A stretch of 64,000 nt of DNA from assembly GCA_945860705.1 (NCBI GenBank), contig CAMART010000008.1, forward strand, positions 1 through 64,000. The letters run 5' to 3'. The notes below the pieces were generated by a model. It searched no databases and had not been told where the DNA came from. It worked only from the letters and a program-made list of their open reading frames with translations. This document shows, one piece after another, positions 15,902 through 25,089 of this stretch; position 1 is the stretch's first letter, and each line of letters begins with the position of its first letter. The translations under genes and the position numbers were made by a program. Source of the DNA: Chitinophaga pinensis (GTDB lineage: Bacteria; Bacteroidota; Bacteroidia; Chitinophagales; CAMDFR01).

Positions 15902-18343
15902 TTAAAATGGATAACCTATAGCTAAATTTATATTATATATAGAATATCTTTGTTCTTTGGGTAATCTGAAATTTTCTTGATATTTAGATATTCTCCACCT
16001 ATCTTCTACAGGGAAAGATGGGTCATAAAGTTTAAACCCAACATCAAAACGTATAACAAAGAACTGAAAATCTGCTCTTACTCCTGCTCCAGCTCCTACT
16101 GCTATTTCTTTATAGAAGTCAGATAATTCAAATTCGGCATCAGGTTGAGAAGGAAGTTTTCTAATATTCCATACGTTTCCGGCATCTACAAAAAGTGCTC
16201 CTTTAAACCATTTATAAAGACCAAACCTATATTCAGCACTTGCCTCCAATTTGAAATCACCAAGCTGAAGATTATTTTTTGAGTTGTCTACAACAGTAGC
16301 ACCAGGACCCACTGAAAATGGCCTAAAAGCTCTTACACTATTTGGACCACCTACAGAAAACTGCTTGTTGAAAGGTAAAACAGCTCTATTGCCATATGGA
16401 ATGCCAATACCACCATATAAACGACCTACCAATGCACTCTTATCATCATTGATAAAATAGTATTTCAAATCACTTTCAAATTTTATATATTGAAAATATC
16501 GAGTATCAAAAATTTTATCTAAACTATATTTTGGATTTATTTTATTAAATGTCCATGCGACACCATTTGCCAAATTACCAGCAATTTCGGCATTAAATAA
16601 GTAATTTATATATTTATTGTCATTTACATCTTTTTGTCCATTGTATACCAAAGTATAATTCGTTGCTGGTATGATACCATCTGTAAAACTGAGTTTTTGT
16701 ATCGGATTATCTTCCAAACTTTGGTTAAATGATTCTGTAGTGATAAGTGATAGAACACTTAAATCTATTAAATTAAAATAATGATGAACTCTTGAGGAAG
16801 AAAACCAATCGTAGCCATATTTTAAATTGACTCTGTTGATAGTGAAAAAATTGAATCTTTGTTGATAATTATACGAAATACTCAATCTTGTTTTTGGGTT
16901 TGATTTATAAGATGGTTTTTTAATCTTAAATGGAAGAATAAATCTATTTTGACTATATGCAAACTCGATTCCTAAATCTATAACTCCAAATGTATTTGCA
17001 TTGAGCGATGATGAACCTTTCTTTCCTATTACATATTGTAAACTAGCTGAAGCAGTAACACTAAATTGATCTGCATTTCTACTAAAATTTTTATTTCTAT
17101 AGCTAAATGAAATACCACTACCTAATAATCCTGCAAGGGATTTATCGTTGGTTCCATTTGTAGAATAATTTTGGTCAAAATCTATTGAAAAAGATTGTCG
17201 TTTATTGGGTGTAAGGTAAATGAATACATCTAGTTTATTGTTATCAATATCTTTATTAGCAGGGACATATTCTATATTACTAAACTTAAAAACACCAAGA
17301 TTAGTTAATCTTTGAAGTGTAAGTTGATACATTTCTTGATTGTACTTATCTCCTTCTCTTAGAAAAATAAACTCTGTAAGTCTATTGGGTCTAAATTTAT
17401 GTATGTTACTAATAAAATCTATGTCTTTTGAATTGATAGTATCGTCATATCCTATTCTGTTAATATTGCTTATTTCAAAATTTGGGTATACGTATATATT
17501 TCTTATGGTATAACTTTTATATACTCCTGTATCTGGCTTGCTTACTACTAATCTTAGATTTAATTTTTTATAATCAAACGAGGTATCTATATCAAAAGTA
17601 AAATTTTCACGAGTAATATCAAAATATCCTCTATTTCTGAAGTCATTTGCCAGTCTATCTCTTTCTTGTTTGAGGTTTAGCACATCAAAATATTGGCCAA
17701 ATATGAGTTTAGTATTCTTTTTATTGTCTTGTATTATTTTATCTATTTCTGTATTCCCATTGGGGAAAATAACATCATATATTTTAAATGGCTCTTCTAT
17801 TTTAACATTATAAGTTACAGTAGTTTTTTTATTGACTGTTTTATAAGAAGATGTTATGTTTTTATAGTAGTACCCTTTATTAAAAAAATAATTATTTAAT
17901 AGTTTCTCTGTCTCCGGTATAGAAGTACTATCAAAAAATACTGGAGCTTCACCCAATGTATATTTTATCCAATGATTGAATTTTCTAATAGATAAGCTAT
18001 CATATGGCTTATTAGTAAGTTTTGCTGTATTGTAGAGTTTTTGTTTGTATTTAGGATTCGCAGTTTTTTCATTGACGCTATTGTACAACCATAATTTTAT
18101 TCTAAAAAAATTAAAAACACTCTTATTAGGTTTCTGAACAGGAATTACATAAGTTTCGTCTTGAAGTGGTCTTCTATCTTTTTTGCCATCAATATGTTTT
18201 ATCTTGATTTTATTTTGGATAAGAATGGATTTATTAGAAGGAATATTCTTTACATTGCTACAAGAAGTAATAAAAATAATACAAAATAAATATATAAGAT
18301 ATATGTATGGAGCATTTTGTATATTTGTATTTCTAATATTCAT
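15902..18343 (-). CDS. TamL-type BamA/TamA family outer membrane protein
   Basis: An 813-residue Omp85 superfamily protein. I start it at the ATG at 18343 (MNIRNTNIQNAP), which places a lipobox FITSC with Cys28 after a hydrophobic stretch; the frame extends 19 codons further. A lipidated TamA is the TamL variant known from Bacteroidota. POTRA-like repeats occupy roughly residues 95-430 and a C-terminal 16-strand barrel follows. It includes the surface-antigen motif VGGPNSVRAF, the counterpart of the loop-6 VRGF/Y motif of BamA, and ends in GYPF. It should insert or export outer membrane proteins together with a TamB partner, which is not in the window. Confidence 0.85.
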   Translation of the reverse strand: MNIRNTNIQNAPYIYLIYLFCIIFITSCSNVKNIPSNKSILIQNKIKIKHIDGKKDRRPLQDETYVIPVQKPNKSVFNFFRIKLWLYNSVNEKTANPKYKQKLYNTAKLTNKPYDSLSIRKFNHWIKYTLGEAPVFFDSTSIPETEKLLNNYFFNKGYYYKNITSSYKTVNKKTTVTYNVKIEEPFKIYDVIFPNGNTEIDKIIQDNKKNTKLIFGQYFDVLNLKQERDRLANDFRNRGYFDITRENFTFDIDTSFDYKKLNLRLVVSKPDTGVYKSYTIRNIYVYPNFEISNINRIGYDDTINSKDIDFISNIHKFRPNRLTEFIFLREGDKYNQEMYQLTLQRLTNLGVFKFSNIEYVPANKDIDNNKLDVFIYLTPNKRQSFSIDFDQNYSTNGTNDKSLAGLLGSGISFSYRNKNFSRNADQFSVTASASLQYVIGKKGSSSLNANTFGVIDLGIEFAYSQNRFILPFKIKKPSYKSNPKTRLSISYNYQQRFNFFTINRVNLKYGYDWFSSSRVHHYFNLIDLSVLSLITTESFNQSLEDNPIQKLSFTDGIIPATNYTLVYNGQKDVNDNKYINYLFNAEIAGNLANGVAWTFNKINPKYSLDKIFDTRYFQYIKFESDLKYYFINDDKSALVGRLYGGIGIPYGNRAVLPFNKQFSVGGPNSVRAFRPFSVGPGATVVDNSKNNLQLGDFKLEASAEYRFGLYKWFKGALFVDAGNVWNIRKLPSQPDAEFELSDFYKEIAVGAGAGVRADFQFFVIRFDVGFKLYDPSFPVEDRWRISKYQENFRLPKEQRYSIYNINLAIGYPF

Positions 18344-18351
18344 TATAGTAG

Positions 18352-18359
18352 CAAAGTTA
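18352..18359 (-). promoter_or_regulatory. -7 box of the tamL gene
   Basis: TAACTTTG on the minus strand matches TAnnTTTG fully and lies 8 bases before the ATG at 18343, giving a leader of only a few bases. The matching -33 TTG is absent. Confidence 0.4.
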
Positions 18360-18389
18360 TAAAGCTTACATTTATTTTTATTATTTATT

Positions 18390-19139
18390 TTGATTAGCAA
18401 AGCTCAAATAAAACATATACTATCTCTTCATAACAAGAAAAACAGGCTTGAAGAAAAATTATTTATAGTAGAGGGCACTAAAATAGTAACTGAACTTATT
18501 GCATCAAATACTTATAAGATTCATAGCATCTATCATACCAATTCTTTTGATATAACTCAAAAAGACCTAAAAAAAATCGCTTTTGAAATCAATGAAAAAG
18601 AACTAGAGCAAATAAGTACTCTCAGTAATCCCAATCAGGTATTGGCTTTGGTACATTTAAATGAGAAGGAAATATATACAATAGATGCTAATCAATGCTA
18701 CATTGCACTTGATGAAATAAAAGACCCAGGCAATATGGGTACTATTATCAGAACTGCGGAGTGGTTTGGAATAAATACTATATTTTGTAGTTCTACTTGC
18801 GTAGAATATACCAATCCAAAAGTAATAATGGCAAGTATGGGCTCATTTTTGAGAGTGAAAATTTACTATATAAACTTAGAAAAATTTTTAAGTGAAGATT
18901 TAAATATGCCAATAATAGGTGCAAGTTTGCAAGGTGAAAACTTATATGAATCTACTATGAGTAAAAATGGCTTACTGGTAATAGGAAGTGAATCTCATGG
19001 AATATCAAAAAACATAGAAAAATATATAACTAAATCTATAAAAATACCAGAATTTGGTAACGCAGAATCTCTCAATGCCTCTATAGCAAATGCTATAATA
19101 ATCAGTGAATGGAAAAGACAACATTATGGAAGAAAATAA
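18390..19139 (+). CDS. TrmH/SpoU family RNA 2'-O-methyltransferase (TTG start)
   Basis: A 249-residue SPOUT methyltransferase. The N-terminal substrate-binding domain begins ISKAQIKHILSLHNKKNRLEE and contains FIVEGTKIV. The knotted C-terminal domain has all three SpoU motifs: DEIKDPGNMGTIIRTAEWFG, the GSESHGIS loop and SLNASIANAI. It uses S-adenosylmethionine to methylate a ribose 2'-OH in rRNA or tRNA; the exact site is unknown. The start must be TTG at 18390, because no ATG lies near the conserved N-terminus. It overlaps the following pseudouridine synthase by 14 bases, forming a two-gene RNA-modification operon. Confidence 0.9.
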   Translation: MISKAQIKHILSLHNKKNRLEEKLFIVEGTKIVTELIASNTYKIHSIYHTNSFDITQKDLKKIAFEINEKELEQISTLSNPNQVLALVHLNEKEIYTIDANQCYIALDEIKDPGNMGTIIRTAEWFGINTIFCSSTCVEYTNPKVIMASMGSFLRVKIYYINLEKFLSEDLNMPIIGASLQGENLYESTMSKNGLLVIGSESHGISKNIEKYITKSIKIPEFGNAESLNASIANAIIISEWKRQHYGRK

Positions 19140-19866
19140 ATTTTGGTCGTATAGAGATTTAAATGTAGTAGAAGATGCTGGTGTATTAATAGTAAATAAA
19201 CCAAGTGGACTATTAAGTATTCCTGATAGAAACAATGAAAAACAATCTGTATTAAGTATCCTTAGAAAAAAACATGAAAACGTTTTCACTATACATAGAT
19301 TGGATTTTGATACTAGCGGTATTATGTTGTTTGCTACCAACGAAGAAGTACATAGAGCTCTCAATATTCAATTTGAACATAGAAAAATAGAAAAAATATA
19401 TCATGCTATAGTACAAGGTCATATGATGAAAACAGAAGGCAGTATAGATTTGAAAATAGATGAAGATAAGGCCAATAAAGGCAAAATGAAGATAACTCGA
19501 GATGGAAAACCCGCATTGAGCTTATATAAAGTAATAGAAAATTTCAAACACTATGCTTATGTAGCTATTGACTTGAAAACTGGAAGAACTCACCAAGCAA
19601 GACTTCATATGAAAGCTATAGGACATCCTATGGCCGTAGATAAAGATTATAGCGAAAATGAAGAATTTATGTTATCTAGTATCAAACATAAATACAAAGA
19701 AGGAAAATGGACAATAGAAAGACCACTTGTGAGTAGATGCACACTGCATGCATATTCACTGAAATTTTTTCATCCAATACATCAACAAGAGCAAACTCAT
19801 ATAGCACCTTTGTTGAAAGATATGCAAGTAATGCTGAAATACCTGAGAGAATTTGATGCTAAGTAA
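19126..19866 (+). CDS. RluA family pseudouridine synthase
   Basis: A pseudouridine synthase of the RluA/RsuA superfamily. The catalytic motif is HRLDFDTSGIMLFA, with the essential aspartate after RL, followed by KIYHAIVQG and the conserved KTGRTHQARLHM arginine-helix region. I start it at the ATG at 19126 (MEENKFWSY, 246 residues); a GTG at 19105 is in frame but less likely. There is no S4 domain, so it resembles RluA-type rather than RluD-type enzymes. The RNA target is undetermined. Its stop codon directly abuts the stop of the convergent lipid kinase gene. Confidence 0.9.
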   Translation: MEENKFWSYRDLNVVEDAGVLIVNKPSGLLSIPDRNNEKQSVLSILRKKHENVFTIHRLDFDTSGIMLFATNEEVHRALNIQFEHRKIEKIYHAIVQGHMMKTEGSIDLKIDEDKANKGKMKITRDGKPALSLYKVIENFKHYAYVAIDLKTGRTHQARLHMKAIGHPMAVDKDYSENEEFMLSSIKHKYKEGKWTIERPLVSRCTLHAYSLKFFHPIHQQEQTHIAPLLKDMQVMLKYLREFDAK

Positions 19867-20775
19867 TTAGTACTTTTCATTACGTCTATTTATAATCACA
19901 TTTAGACTACTAGGTGCTACTTCTATTTCAAAATCATGATCTATTACAAAAGGATCTCCATCAATTTGAATTACAAAATTATCTACTTTTTCTACTTTTA
20001 TTTTGAAGCCTTTAAAATACTCTACATCTTTGCTCCAATGTGGTTTTCGCATCATGAGAATAAACATGTTCCAAAATAAACGATACCAAATAAATTTTTT
20101 GACCATTACTATTTCTAATACTCCATCATTCAAACTACTATTATTAGTAAATCCTATATTATAGCCATATTGATTTGAATTAAATACAGTAAAAATAAAA
20201 ATATCTCTATCTAAGATTTTTGAATCTATATGTACACGAGTTTTTTGAATACTATCATACAAAAAATATTGTCTAATAATAGCAATTGTATATGATAAAA
20301 AGCCTCTTAATGGTTGTTCTTTAAATCGTTGAACGGCTAGTGCTTCAAAACCAAAGCCACCAACACTTACAAAATATCCGTATTTAGTATTTGTTTTTGC
20401 TAAGTCTATTTTAACAGATTTACCAAAATTGATGATTCGTATACATTCTTTAAAATTTCTAGGTGGTATTTTGAGATGATTGGCAAATCCATTTCCAGAT
20501 CCCATAGGAATGATGGCTAATTGAGTATTCGTATTTACAATACCGTTTACAACTTCATTGATTGACCCATCGCCTCCTATTGCTACTACTATATCATATC
20601 CTTGCTCACTGGCTTCTTTTGCAAGTACAGTGGAGTGTCCAGCATATTCACTTTTATTGATAGTTACATCGAATTTATTATAATCGATATACTTATCTAT
20701 CTGTTTCGGAATATTGTAATGTTGTAGTAATCCAGACACTGGATTATAAATAAACATTATTTTTCTTTTTGTCAT
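19867..20775 (-). CDS. diacylglycerol kinase family lipid kinase
   Basis: A 302-residue lipid kinase (DAGK catalytic domain, YegS/DgkB type). I start it at the ATG at 20775 (MTKRKIMFIYNPVSG); nine in-frame codons upstream look nonconserved. The ATP-binding motif is VVAIGGDGSINEVVNGI, followed by IPMGSGNGFANHL, both diagnostic. The C-terminal half has DGVLEIVMVK and IDGDPF. It phosphorylates diacylglycerol or a related lipid; sphingolipid-type substrates are possible in Bacteroidota. The start is 38 bases from the divergent rRNA methyltransferase gene, with a TATATTTG box just ahead. Confidence 0.9.
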   Translation of the reverse strand: MTKRKIMFIYNPVSGLLQHYNIPKQIDKYIDYNKFDVTINKSEYAGHSTVLAKEASEQGYDIVVAIGGDGSINEVVNGIVNTNTQLAIIPMGSGNGFANHLKIPPRNFKECIRIINFGKSVKIDLAKTNTKYGYFVSVGGFGFEALAVQRFKEQPLRGFLSYTIAIIRQYFLYDSIQKTRVHIDSKILDRDIFIFTVFNSNQYGYNIGFTNNSSLNDGVLEIVMVKKFIWYRLFWNMFILMMRKPHWSKDVEYFKGFKIKVEKVDNFVIQIDGDPFVIDHDFEIEVAPSSLNVIINRRNEKY

Positions 20776-20782
20776 AGGTTTG

Positions 20783-20790
20783 CAAATATA
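20783..20790 (-). promoter_or_regulatory. -7 box of the lipid kinase gene
   Basis: TATATTTG on the minus strand is a full TAnnTTTG match 7 bases before the ATG at 20775. The predicted leader is only about three bases. No -33 TTG at the usual spacing. Confidence 0.4.
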
Positions 20791-20813
20791 TTTATAATTC
20801 ATCTACTATTACT

Positions 20814-22208
20814 ATGTACCGTTTACCAAGTTCATTTCTCGAAAATATTGCTCATCGAAAAGGAAAGGAGTTTGCGATAGAATTGGAAAAATGTATTTTA
20901 GAGACTGAAAGCCCTATTAGTATTAGATTTAAAAGAGATATAGATAGGAATATATTAGCCAATAATTTTGAAATAGATGGTAAAGTTTTATGGGATGAAA
21001 ATGCATTTTATTTGAAAAGTAGACCAAGTTTTTCGCAAGATCCACTTTGGCATGCTGGAGTTTATTATGTACAAGAGGCTAGTAGTATGATACTAGGATA
21101 CCTTCTTAAAAAGGTGCTTATCAAATTTGATCATTTGAAAGTATTGGATTTGTGTGCTGCTCCAGGTGGTAAAAGCACTCAAATTTTGTCTGTGATAGAT
21201 AATAGCTCATTTCTTATAGCCAATGAAATTTTACCAAAAAGAGCTCAAATTTTAAAAGAAAATATAATAAAAAGTGGCTATTCTAATGTAGCTATCACTA
21301 ATAATGATTCAAAAGATTTTTTGTGTATGCAAGAAATATTTGATGTAGTATTGATAGATGCTCCATGCAGTGGAGAAGGATTATTTAGGAAAGATAAGGA
21401 TGCTATAGATGAATGGAGTATTGAAAATATTCAAAAATGTGATATTCGTCAAAAAGAGATACTATATAATGCTATTCATTTAGTAAAAGAAAATGGATTT
21501 TTGATATATAGCACATGTACTTATAACTATACTGAAAATATTGATCAGATTAAATTTTTATTAAGTACTGGATTATTTGAGTGTATAAACATCTCACTAC
21601 CAGATTCATTTGGGTTTGAAAAAATAGAGATATATGAGGCAATTGGTTATCAAGCTTTTCCATCTAAAGTAAAAGGTGAAGGATTTTTTATATCTGTACT
21701 TAAAAAAGTAAGACATAGTAATATAAGTTTTCATATTAGAGAAAATAAATATGCTGATTTATTTAAAAAAATTGAAATAAAAAATCATTCAATTTTATCG
21801 GATTATATAAAAATTGATGAAAACGATATATTTCAAAAAGAGAACAATTTATATGCTTGGGAGAAAAAAAATAGTTTATTTATTAGATCATTTCTGAATA
21901 AGTTAAAGGTTGTATATATTTCTACTAGTATAGGTGAGCTAAAAAAAGATATATATATTCCATCTCAAGAATTAGCTTTAAATAATAAATTATTAAATAT
22001 TGAATATCAATATTTTATAGATATTGATATAAATAATTCAATTAAATATTTAAAAAAAGAAAATGTAGATAATGAGATAATTCCAATTGAAAATAAATCT
22101 AAGTGGTACCTAATAAAATACTTAAATAATATACTTGGATGGATCAAAATACTACCAAATAAAAAACAAAATAATTACTATCCATTAGATTGGAGATTGA
22201 GAAAATAA
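20814..22208 (+). CDS. NOL1/NOP2/Sun family RNA m5C methyltransferase (RsmF-like)
   Basis: A 464-residue m5C methyltransferase. The Rossmann domain has the SAM motif VLDLCAAPGGKSTQI, motif IV DAPCSGEGLF with one catalytic cysteine, and motif VI STCTYNYTEN with the nucleophilic cysteine. The N-terminal part (MYRLPSSFLENI, SIRFK) is the RNA-binding lead-in. The AT-rich C-terminal 170 residues resemble the extra PUA-like domain of RsmF. The likely target is 16S rRNA. The C-terminal third is more Lys/Asn/Ile-rich than the rest, consistent with drift in a less constrained domain. Confidence 0.92.
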   Translation: MYRLPSSFLENIAHRKGKEFAIELEKCILETESPISIRFKRDIDRNILANNFEIDGKVLWDENAFYLKSRPSFSQDPLWHAGVYYVQEASSMILGYLLKKVLIKFDHLKVLDLCAAPGGKSTQILSVIDNSSFLIANEILPKRAQILKENIIKSGYSNVAITNNDSKDFLCMQEIFDVVLIDAPCSGEGLFRKDKDAIDEWSIENIQKCDIRQKEILYNAIHLVKENGFLIYSTCTYNYTENIDQIKFLLSTGLFECINISLPDSFGFEKIEIYEAIGYQAFPSKVKGEGFFISVLKKVRHSNISFHIRENKYADLFKKIEIKNHSILSDYIKIDENDIFQKENNLYAWEKKNSLFIRSFLNKLKVVYISTSIGELKKDIYIPSQELALNNKLLNIEYQYFIDIDINNSIKYLKKENVDNEIIPIENKSKWYLIKYLNNILGWIKILPNKKQNNYYPLDWRLRK

Positions 22209-22217
22209 TATCGGATA

Positions 22218-22247
22218 TTGTAAATAAATAAAAAAACGATATATTTG
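22218..22247 (+). promoter_or_regulatory. consensus Bacteroidota promoter of the Fic gene
   Basis: TTG at 22218-22220, exactly 19 bases of spacer, then TATATTTG at 22240-22247. This is the textbook TTG-N19-TAnnTTTG pattern. The box ends only 4 bases before the ATG at 22252, so the transcript probably starts at or next to the start codon. Confidence 0.65.
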
Positions 22248-22251
22248 TGGG

Positions 22252-23202
22252 ATGAAATGGGTAGAAGATATACGAATAGATATTGAGATAATAGAGATGC
22301 TTTATAGATTAGAAAATAAAAAATCTAATATCAATAAACATAGACCAATACATCCATCGGTATTATCAAATATTAGTGAAGCTCTAAATATAGAGTGGAT
22401 TTATAATTCAAATAGCATAGAGGGGAATACCCTTTCTTTGAATGAAACTAGAGTTATTTTAGAAGAAGGAATTACCGTAAAGGGCAAGTCTATGCGTGAA
22501 CATTTAGAGACTATAAACCATCAAGAAGCTATAGAATATGTAGAGTCTATTGTTCATCCAGACTATACTCTTACTGAAAAAGATATTTATTCTATACATG
22601 CACTTATTATGAGCAAAATAGAAAAAGATTTTGCTGGTAGGATCAGAAATGCAGGAGTAAGGATAGTAGGTGCTAATTTTACACCACCAAATGCACAAAA
22701 AGTATATGACTTATTAGTAGAATTAATAAATTGGACTAATATTGAAAATTCTAACATAAATCCAATTATAAGAGCTGCAGTATTTCATCACAGATTTGTA
22801 TGGATACACCCATTTTTTGATGGAAATGGCCGTTCAGTAAGACTTTTATTTAATCTACTATTGATGAAAGAGAGCTACCCTCCTGCTATCATTCTAAAAA
22901 ATGATAGAAAAAAATACTATGATGCATTAAATAGAGCGAATAATGGAGATTACAATAAATTGTTTTTGATCATTATTCAGGCATTGGAGCGTTCATTGGA
23001 TATTTATTTGAGCAATTTAGAAGACAATGCTACTGATTACAAACCAATTTCTAATATAGTAACTGAACCTAGTGTACCGTATGGTCAAGAATATGTAAGC
23101 TTACTCGCTAGAAAAGGCAAAATAAATGCCTATAAGGAAGGAAATGTTTGGTATACTACAGAGGACGCAGTGGCAGAATATGTAAGAAAGAAAAAAAAGT
23201 AG
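22252..23202 (+). CDS. Fic family protein (class II, with C-terminal DNA-binding-like domain)
   Basis: A 316-residue Fic protein, an enzyme family that usually transfers AMP from ATP to a hydroxyl side chain on target proteins. The catalytic motif is complete: H186-PFF-D190-GNG-R194-SV-R197. An N-terminal autoinhibitory helix S53-NSI-E57-G58 marks a class II, self-inhibited Fic. Residues 270-316 (VPYGQEYVSLLARKG to YTTEDAVAEYVRKKKK) look like a short MerR/excisionase-type winged helix. It stands alone, without an antitoxin neighbour, and has a consensus promoter with almost no leader. The target is unknown. Confidence 0.92.
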   Translation: MKWVEDIRIDIEIIEMLYRLENKKSNINKHRPIHPSVLSNISEALNIEWIYNSNSIEGNTLSLNETRVILEEGITVKGKSMREHLETINHQEAIEYVESIVHPDYTLTEKDIYSIHALIMSKIEKDFAGRIRNAGVRIVGANFTPPNAQKVYDLLVELINWTNIENSNINPIIRAAVFHHRFVWIHPFFDGNGRSVRLLFNLLLMKESYPPAIILKNDRKKYYDALNRANNGDYNKLFLIIIQALERSLDIYLSNLEDNATDYKPISNIVTEPSVPYGQEYVSLLARKGKINAYKEGNVWYTTEDAVAEYVRKKKK

Positions 23203-23213
23203 AATAGATGTTT

Positions 23214-23828
23214 TTAGGCCTTGATTAGTTTTGTCAATACTATTGTATTCAACTCATGTTTACCATCAAAGTTTATATATTCAAATAGATAGGAATTGAA
23301 TTGATTTTGAATTTTTAAAATTTGTCCTTCTTGTATAAATAGGTCTTGATTGCCATATACATAATATAAGTTAGGTACATTCTTAAGATATGAATAATCT
23401 ATATCGTATGCTGGTTCTCCGGCCCAAAACACTAATTTATTTATATTAAAATTCACTTGTGATAGCCATCTACTAGAGGTGGCTACTCCTTGTGAAAACC
23501 CTAATATATTTATTTTTTTATTTTCTAATTTTAATTCAATGAATAGTTTGTTTAAGTAATTAATATAATCAACTATTTCATCTTGTCTATCTTCTTTGGT
23601 CATCCAAGATGCTACAACATCTCCTTGAAATCCTTTCCAATAAAATCTTGAAAGTCCTTCTGGAGCTATTATAAATATCTCTTTTTTTTCTAGCTCTGAA
23701 AAATATGTTATCATTTTTGAAGCTAACATTCCATAACCATGAAGTAGAATCCAAACTTCAGATGCATCAGGATTTCCTTCTGTAAAAAATCTAGCCGTTT
23801 TAGTTACTGTAATATTATGTTGTTGCAT
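23214..23828 (-). CDS. alpha/beta hydrolase, phospholipase/carboxylesterase type
   Basis: A 204-residue serine hydrolase of the small carboxylesterase/acyl-protein thioesterase type. The oxyanion region is WILLHGYGM, the nucleophile elbow is GFSQG, the acid residue lies in YGNQDLFI and the histidine in GKHEL near the C-terminus. It lacks a signal peptide, so it should be cytoplasmic. The start ATG overlaps the 3' end of the DUF4105 gene by 14 bases, making it the third gene of the yqgE operon. The substrate is unknown. Confidence 0.85.
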   Translation of the reverse strand: MQQHNITVTKTARFFTEGNPDASEVWILLHGYGMLASKMITYFSELEKKEIFIIAPEGLSRFYWKGFQGDVVASWMTKEDRQDEIVDYINYLNKLFIELKLENKKINILGFSQGVATSSRWLSQVNFNINKLVFWAGEPAYDIDYSYLKNVPNLYYVYGNQDLFIQEGQILKIQNQFNSYLFEYINFDGKHELNTIVLTKLIKA

Positions 23829-25089
23829 ATTTTTTTTTGCTAGAATAGTAATATATATATGCCGACCTTACTAATAATACAATAAATAATGGCAATAATC
23901 CAATATTAAAGTCTTGAGGAAAAAGCCAATGCCAAGTGATGATAAGAATAAAAACACATAGTGTATAAAATGCAGAGAAATATTTTATAATATTAAATTT
24001 ATTTAATAAAATGAGAATAATTAATATTAATAAAAACGGATTTGCAAAAACTAATCCCATATTTTGATGAGCTACTGCATGTCTAGTGCTTGTCCACATA
24101 AAAATAAATAAAAAGCCAATAAATACTAGTATTAAATAAAAAATTATATCTATTGTTTTGTACCATTTGTTCTGTTTATACTCAAAAAATGTAATTAAAA
24201 TTATAAATATAGCTAATGTAGAAAAGATAAAAAGCGGAGATAAATAAAATGGTGTAGCATCTTTAGTAATGGGTATATCTAAGAGTACATTTGTAGATTT
24301 TACTAAATTTTCTTCTACTCCATCATGATTTATAGTTGCTAAAAAATATGCTGTCATAAGATTTTCTGGCAAAAATAAATGTTCTCTTTCTGACGCTGTC
24401 TTGTCGCAAGGCATACCTAACATCAAGTCCATACCATATGTGAGCCATTTGAGATGACCAGATTTTGATGCTATTAAATCTCTATAAGTTTTCTTTTCTC
24501 TTATAAAAGTATAATCATATTTTATTTTATGGTCTGTGGCATTTTCTAATGCATCTCTTATTCTAGTAGTACAATTATCAAATAAAAAATCATATCTGTA
24601 TGTTCTGTTTTCAGGTTTATAGTTTTCTTTAAGAAAATTATATAGTTTTAATTTTTCTTGAAAGCTTAGATTTAATTTTTGTTGTGTAATTCCTCTTTTT
24701 TCATAGATATATTGATTGATAAAACCATTTAAATTATCTATGGAAAGATAATAATCTAAATCACCTTTAACGAATTTATATATAAAATCTTCTTCAAATG
24801 AAAATGTCCCATAATTATAGACTTTATTGATGTTTTTTAATGTATCTATAATTAGTATTGCACTATGACCAAATGTAGAATAGACTTCATTTCCAGGGTC
24901 ACATGTAAGTAGGCTAATTTCTGCAGTAGAATCTAATGATAATGATTGATGTTCTGGTAATACACCTGATATAGAAGTATCTATTTTTGTTTTTATAAAA
25001 ATAGGTTTTTCAGTATTTGGATATATCTTTTTAGCAATAGAAAAAAAAGCTATGTGTGATAAAAAAAAGAATATAAATAATCTGTTCAT
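23815..25089 (-). CDS. DUF4105 membrane protein (Lnb-type lipoprotein N-acyltransferase candidate)
   Basis: A 424-residue envelope protein. An N-terminal signal (LFIFFFLSHIAFFSIAKK) is followed by a periplasmic DUF4105 domain with the conserved LLTCDPGNEVYSTFGHSAI stretch (Cys and His) and FLFDNCTTRIRDAL (second Cys). The C-terminal third has about four or five transmembrane helices. From memory, the Bacteroides lipoprotein N-acyltransferase Lnb belongs to DUF4105, which would make this the enzyme that adds the third acyl chain to lipoproteins. That assignment is by family only. It shares one base with the yqgE stop and overlaps the hydrolase gene. Confidence 0.75.
   Translation of the reverse strand: MNRLFIFFFLSHIAFFSIAKKIYPNTEKPIFIKTKIDTSISGVLPEHQSLSLDSTAEISLLTCDPGNEVYSTFGHSAILIIDTLKNINKVYNYGTFSFEEDFIYKFVKGDLDYYLSIDNLNGFINQYIYEKRGITQQKLNLSFQEKLKLYNFLKENYKPENRTYRYDFLFDNCTTRIRDALENATDHKIKYDYTFIREKKTYRDLIASKSGHLKWLTYGMDLMLGMPCDKTASEREHLFLPENLMTAYFLATINHDGVEENLVKSTNVLLDIPITKDATPFYLSPLFIFSTLAIFIILITFFEYKQNKWYKTIDIIFYLILVFIGFLFIFMWTSTRHAVAHQNMGLVFANPFLLILIILILLNKFNIIKYFSAFYTLCVFILIITWHWLFPQDFNIGLLPLFIVLLVRSAYIYYYSSKKKYATT

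Noticed and set aside
22252-23202. Fic gene as half of a Fic/antitoxin (FicTA) pair
   Set aside because: The inhibitory motif is within the same protein and no small antitoxin frame lies upstream.
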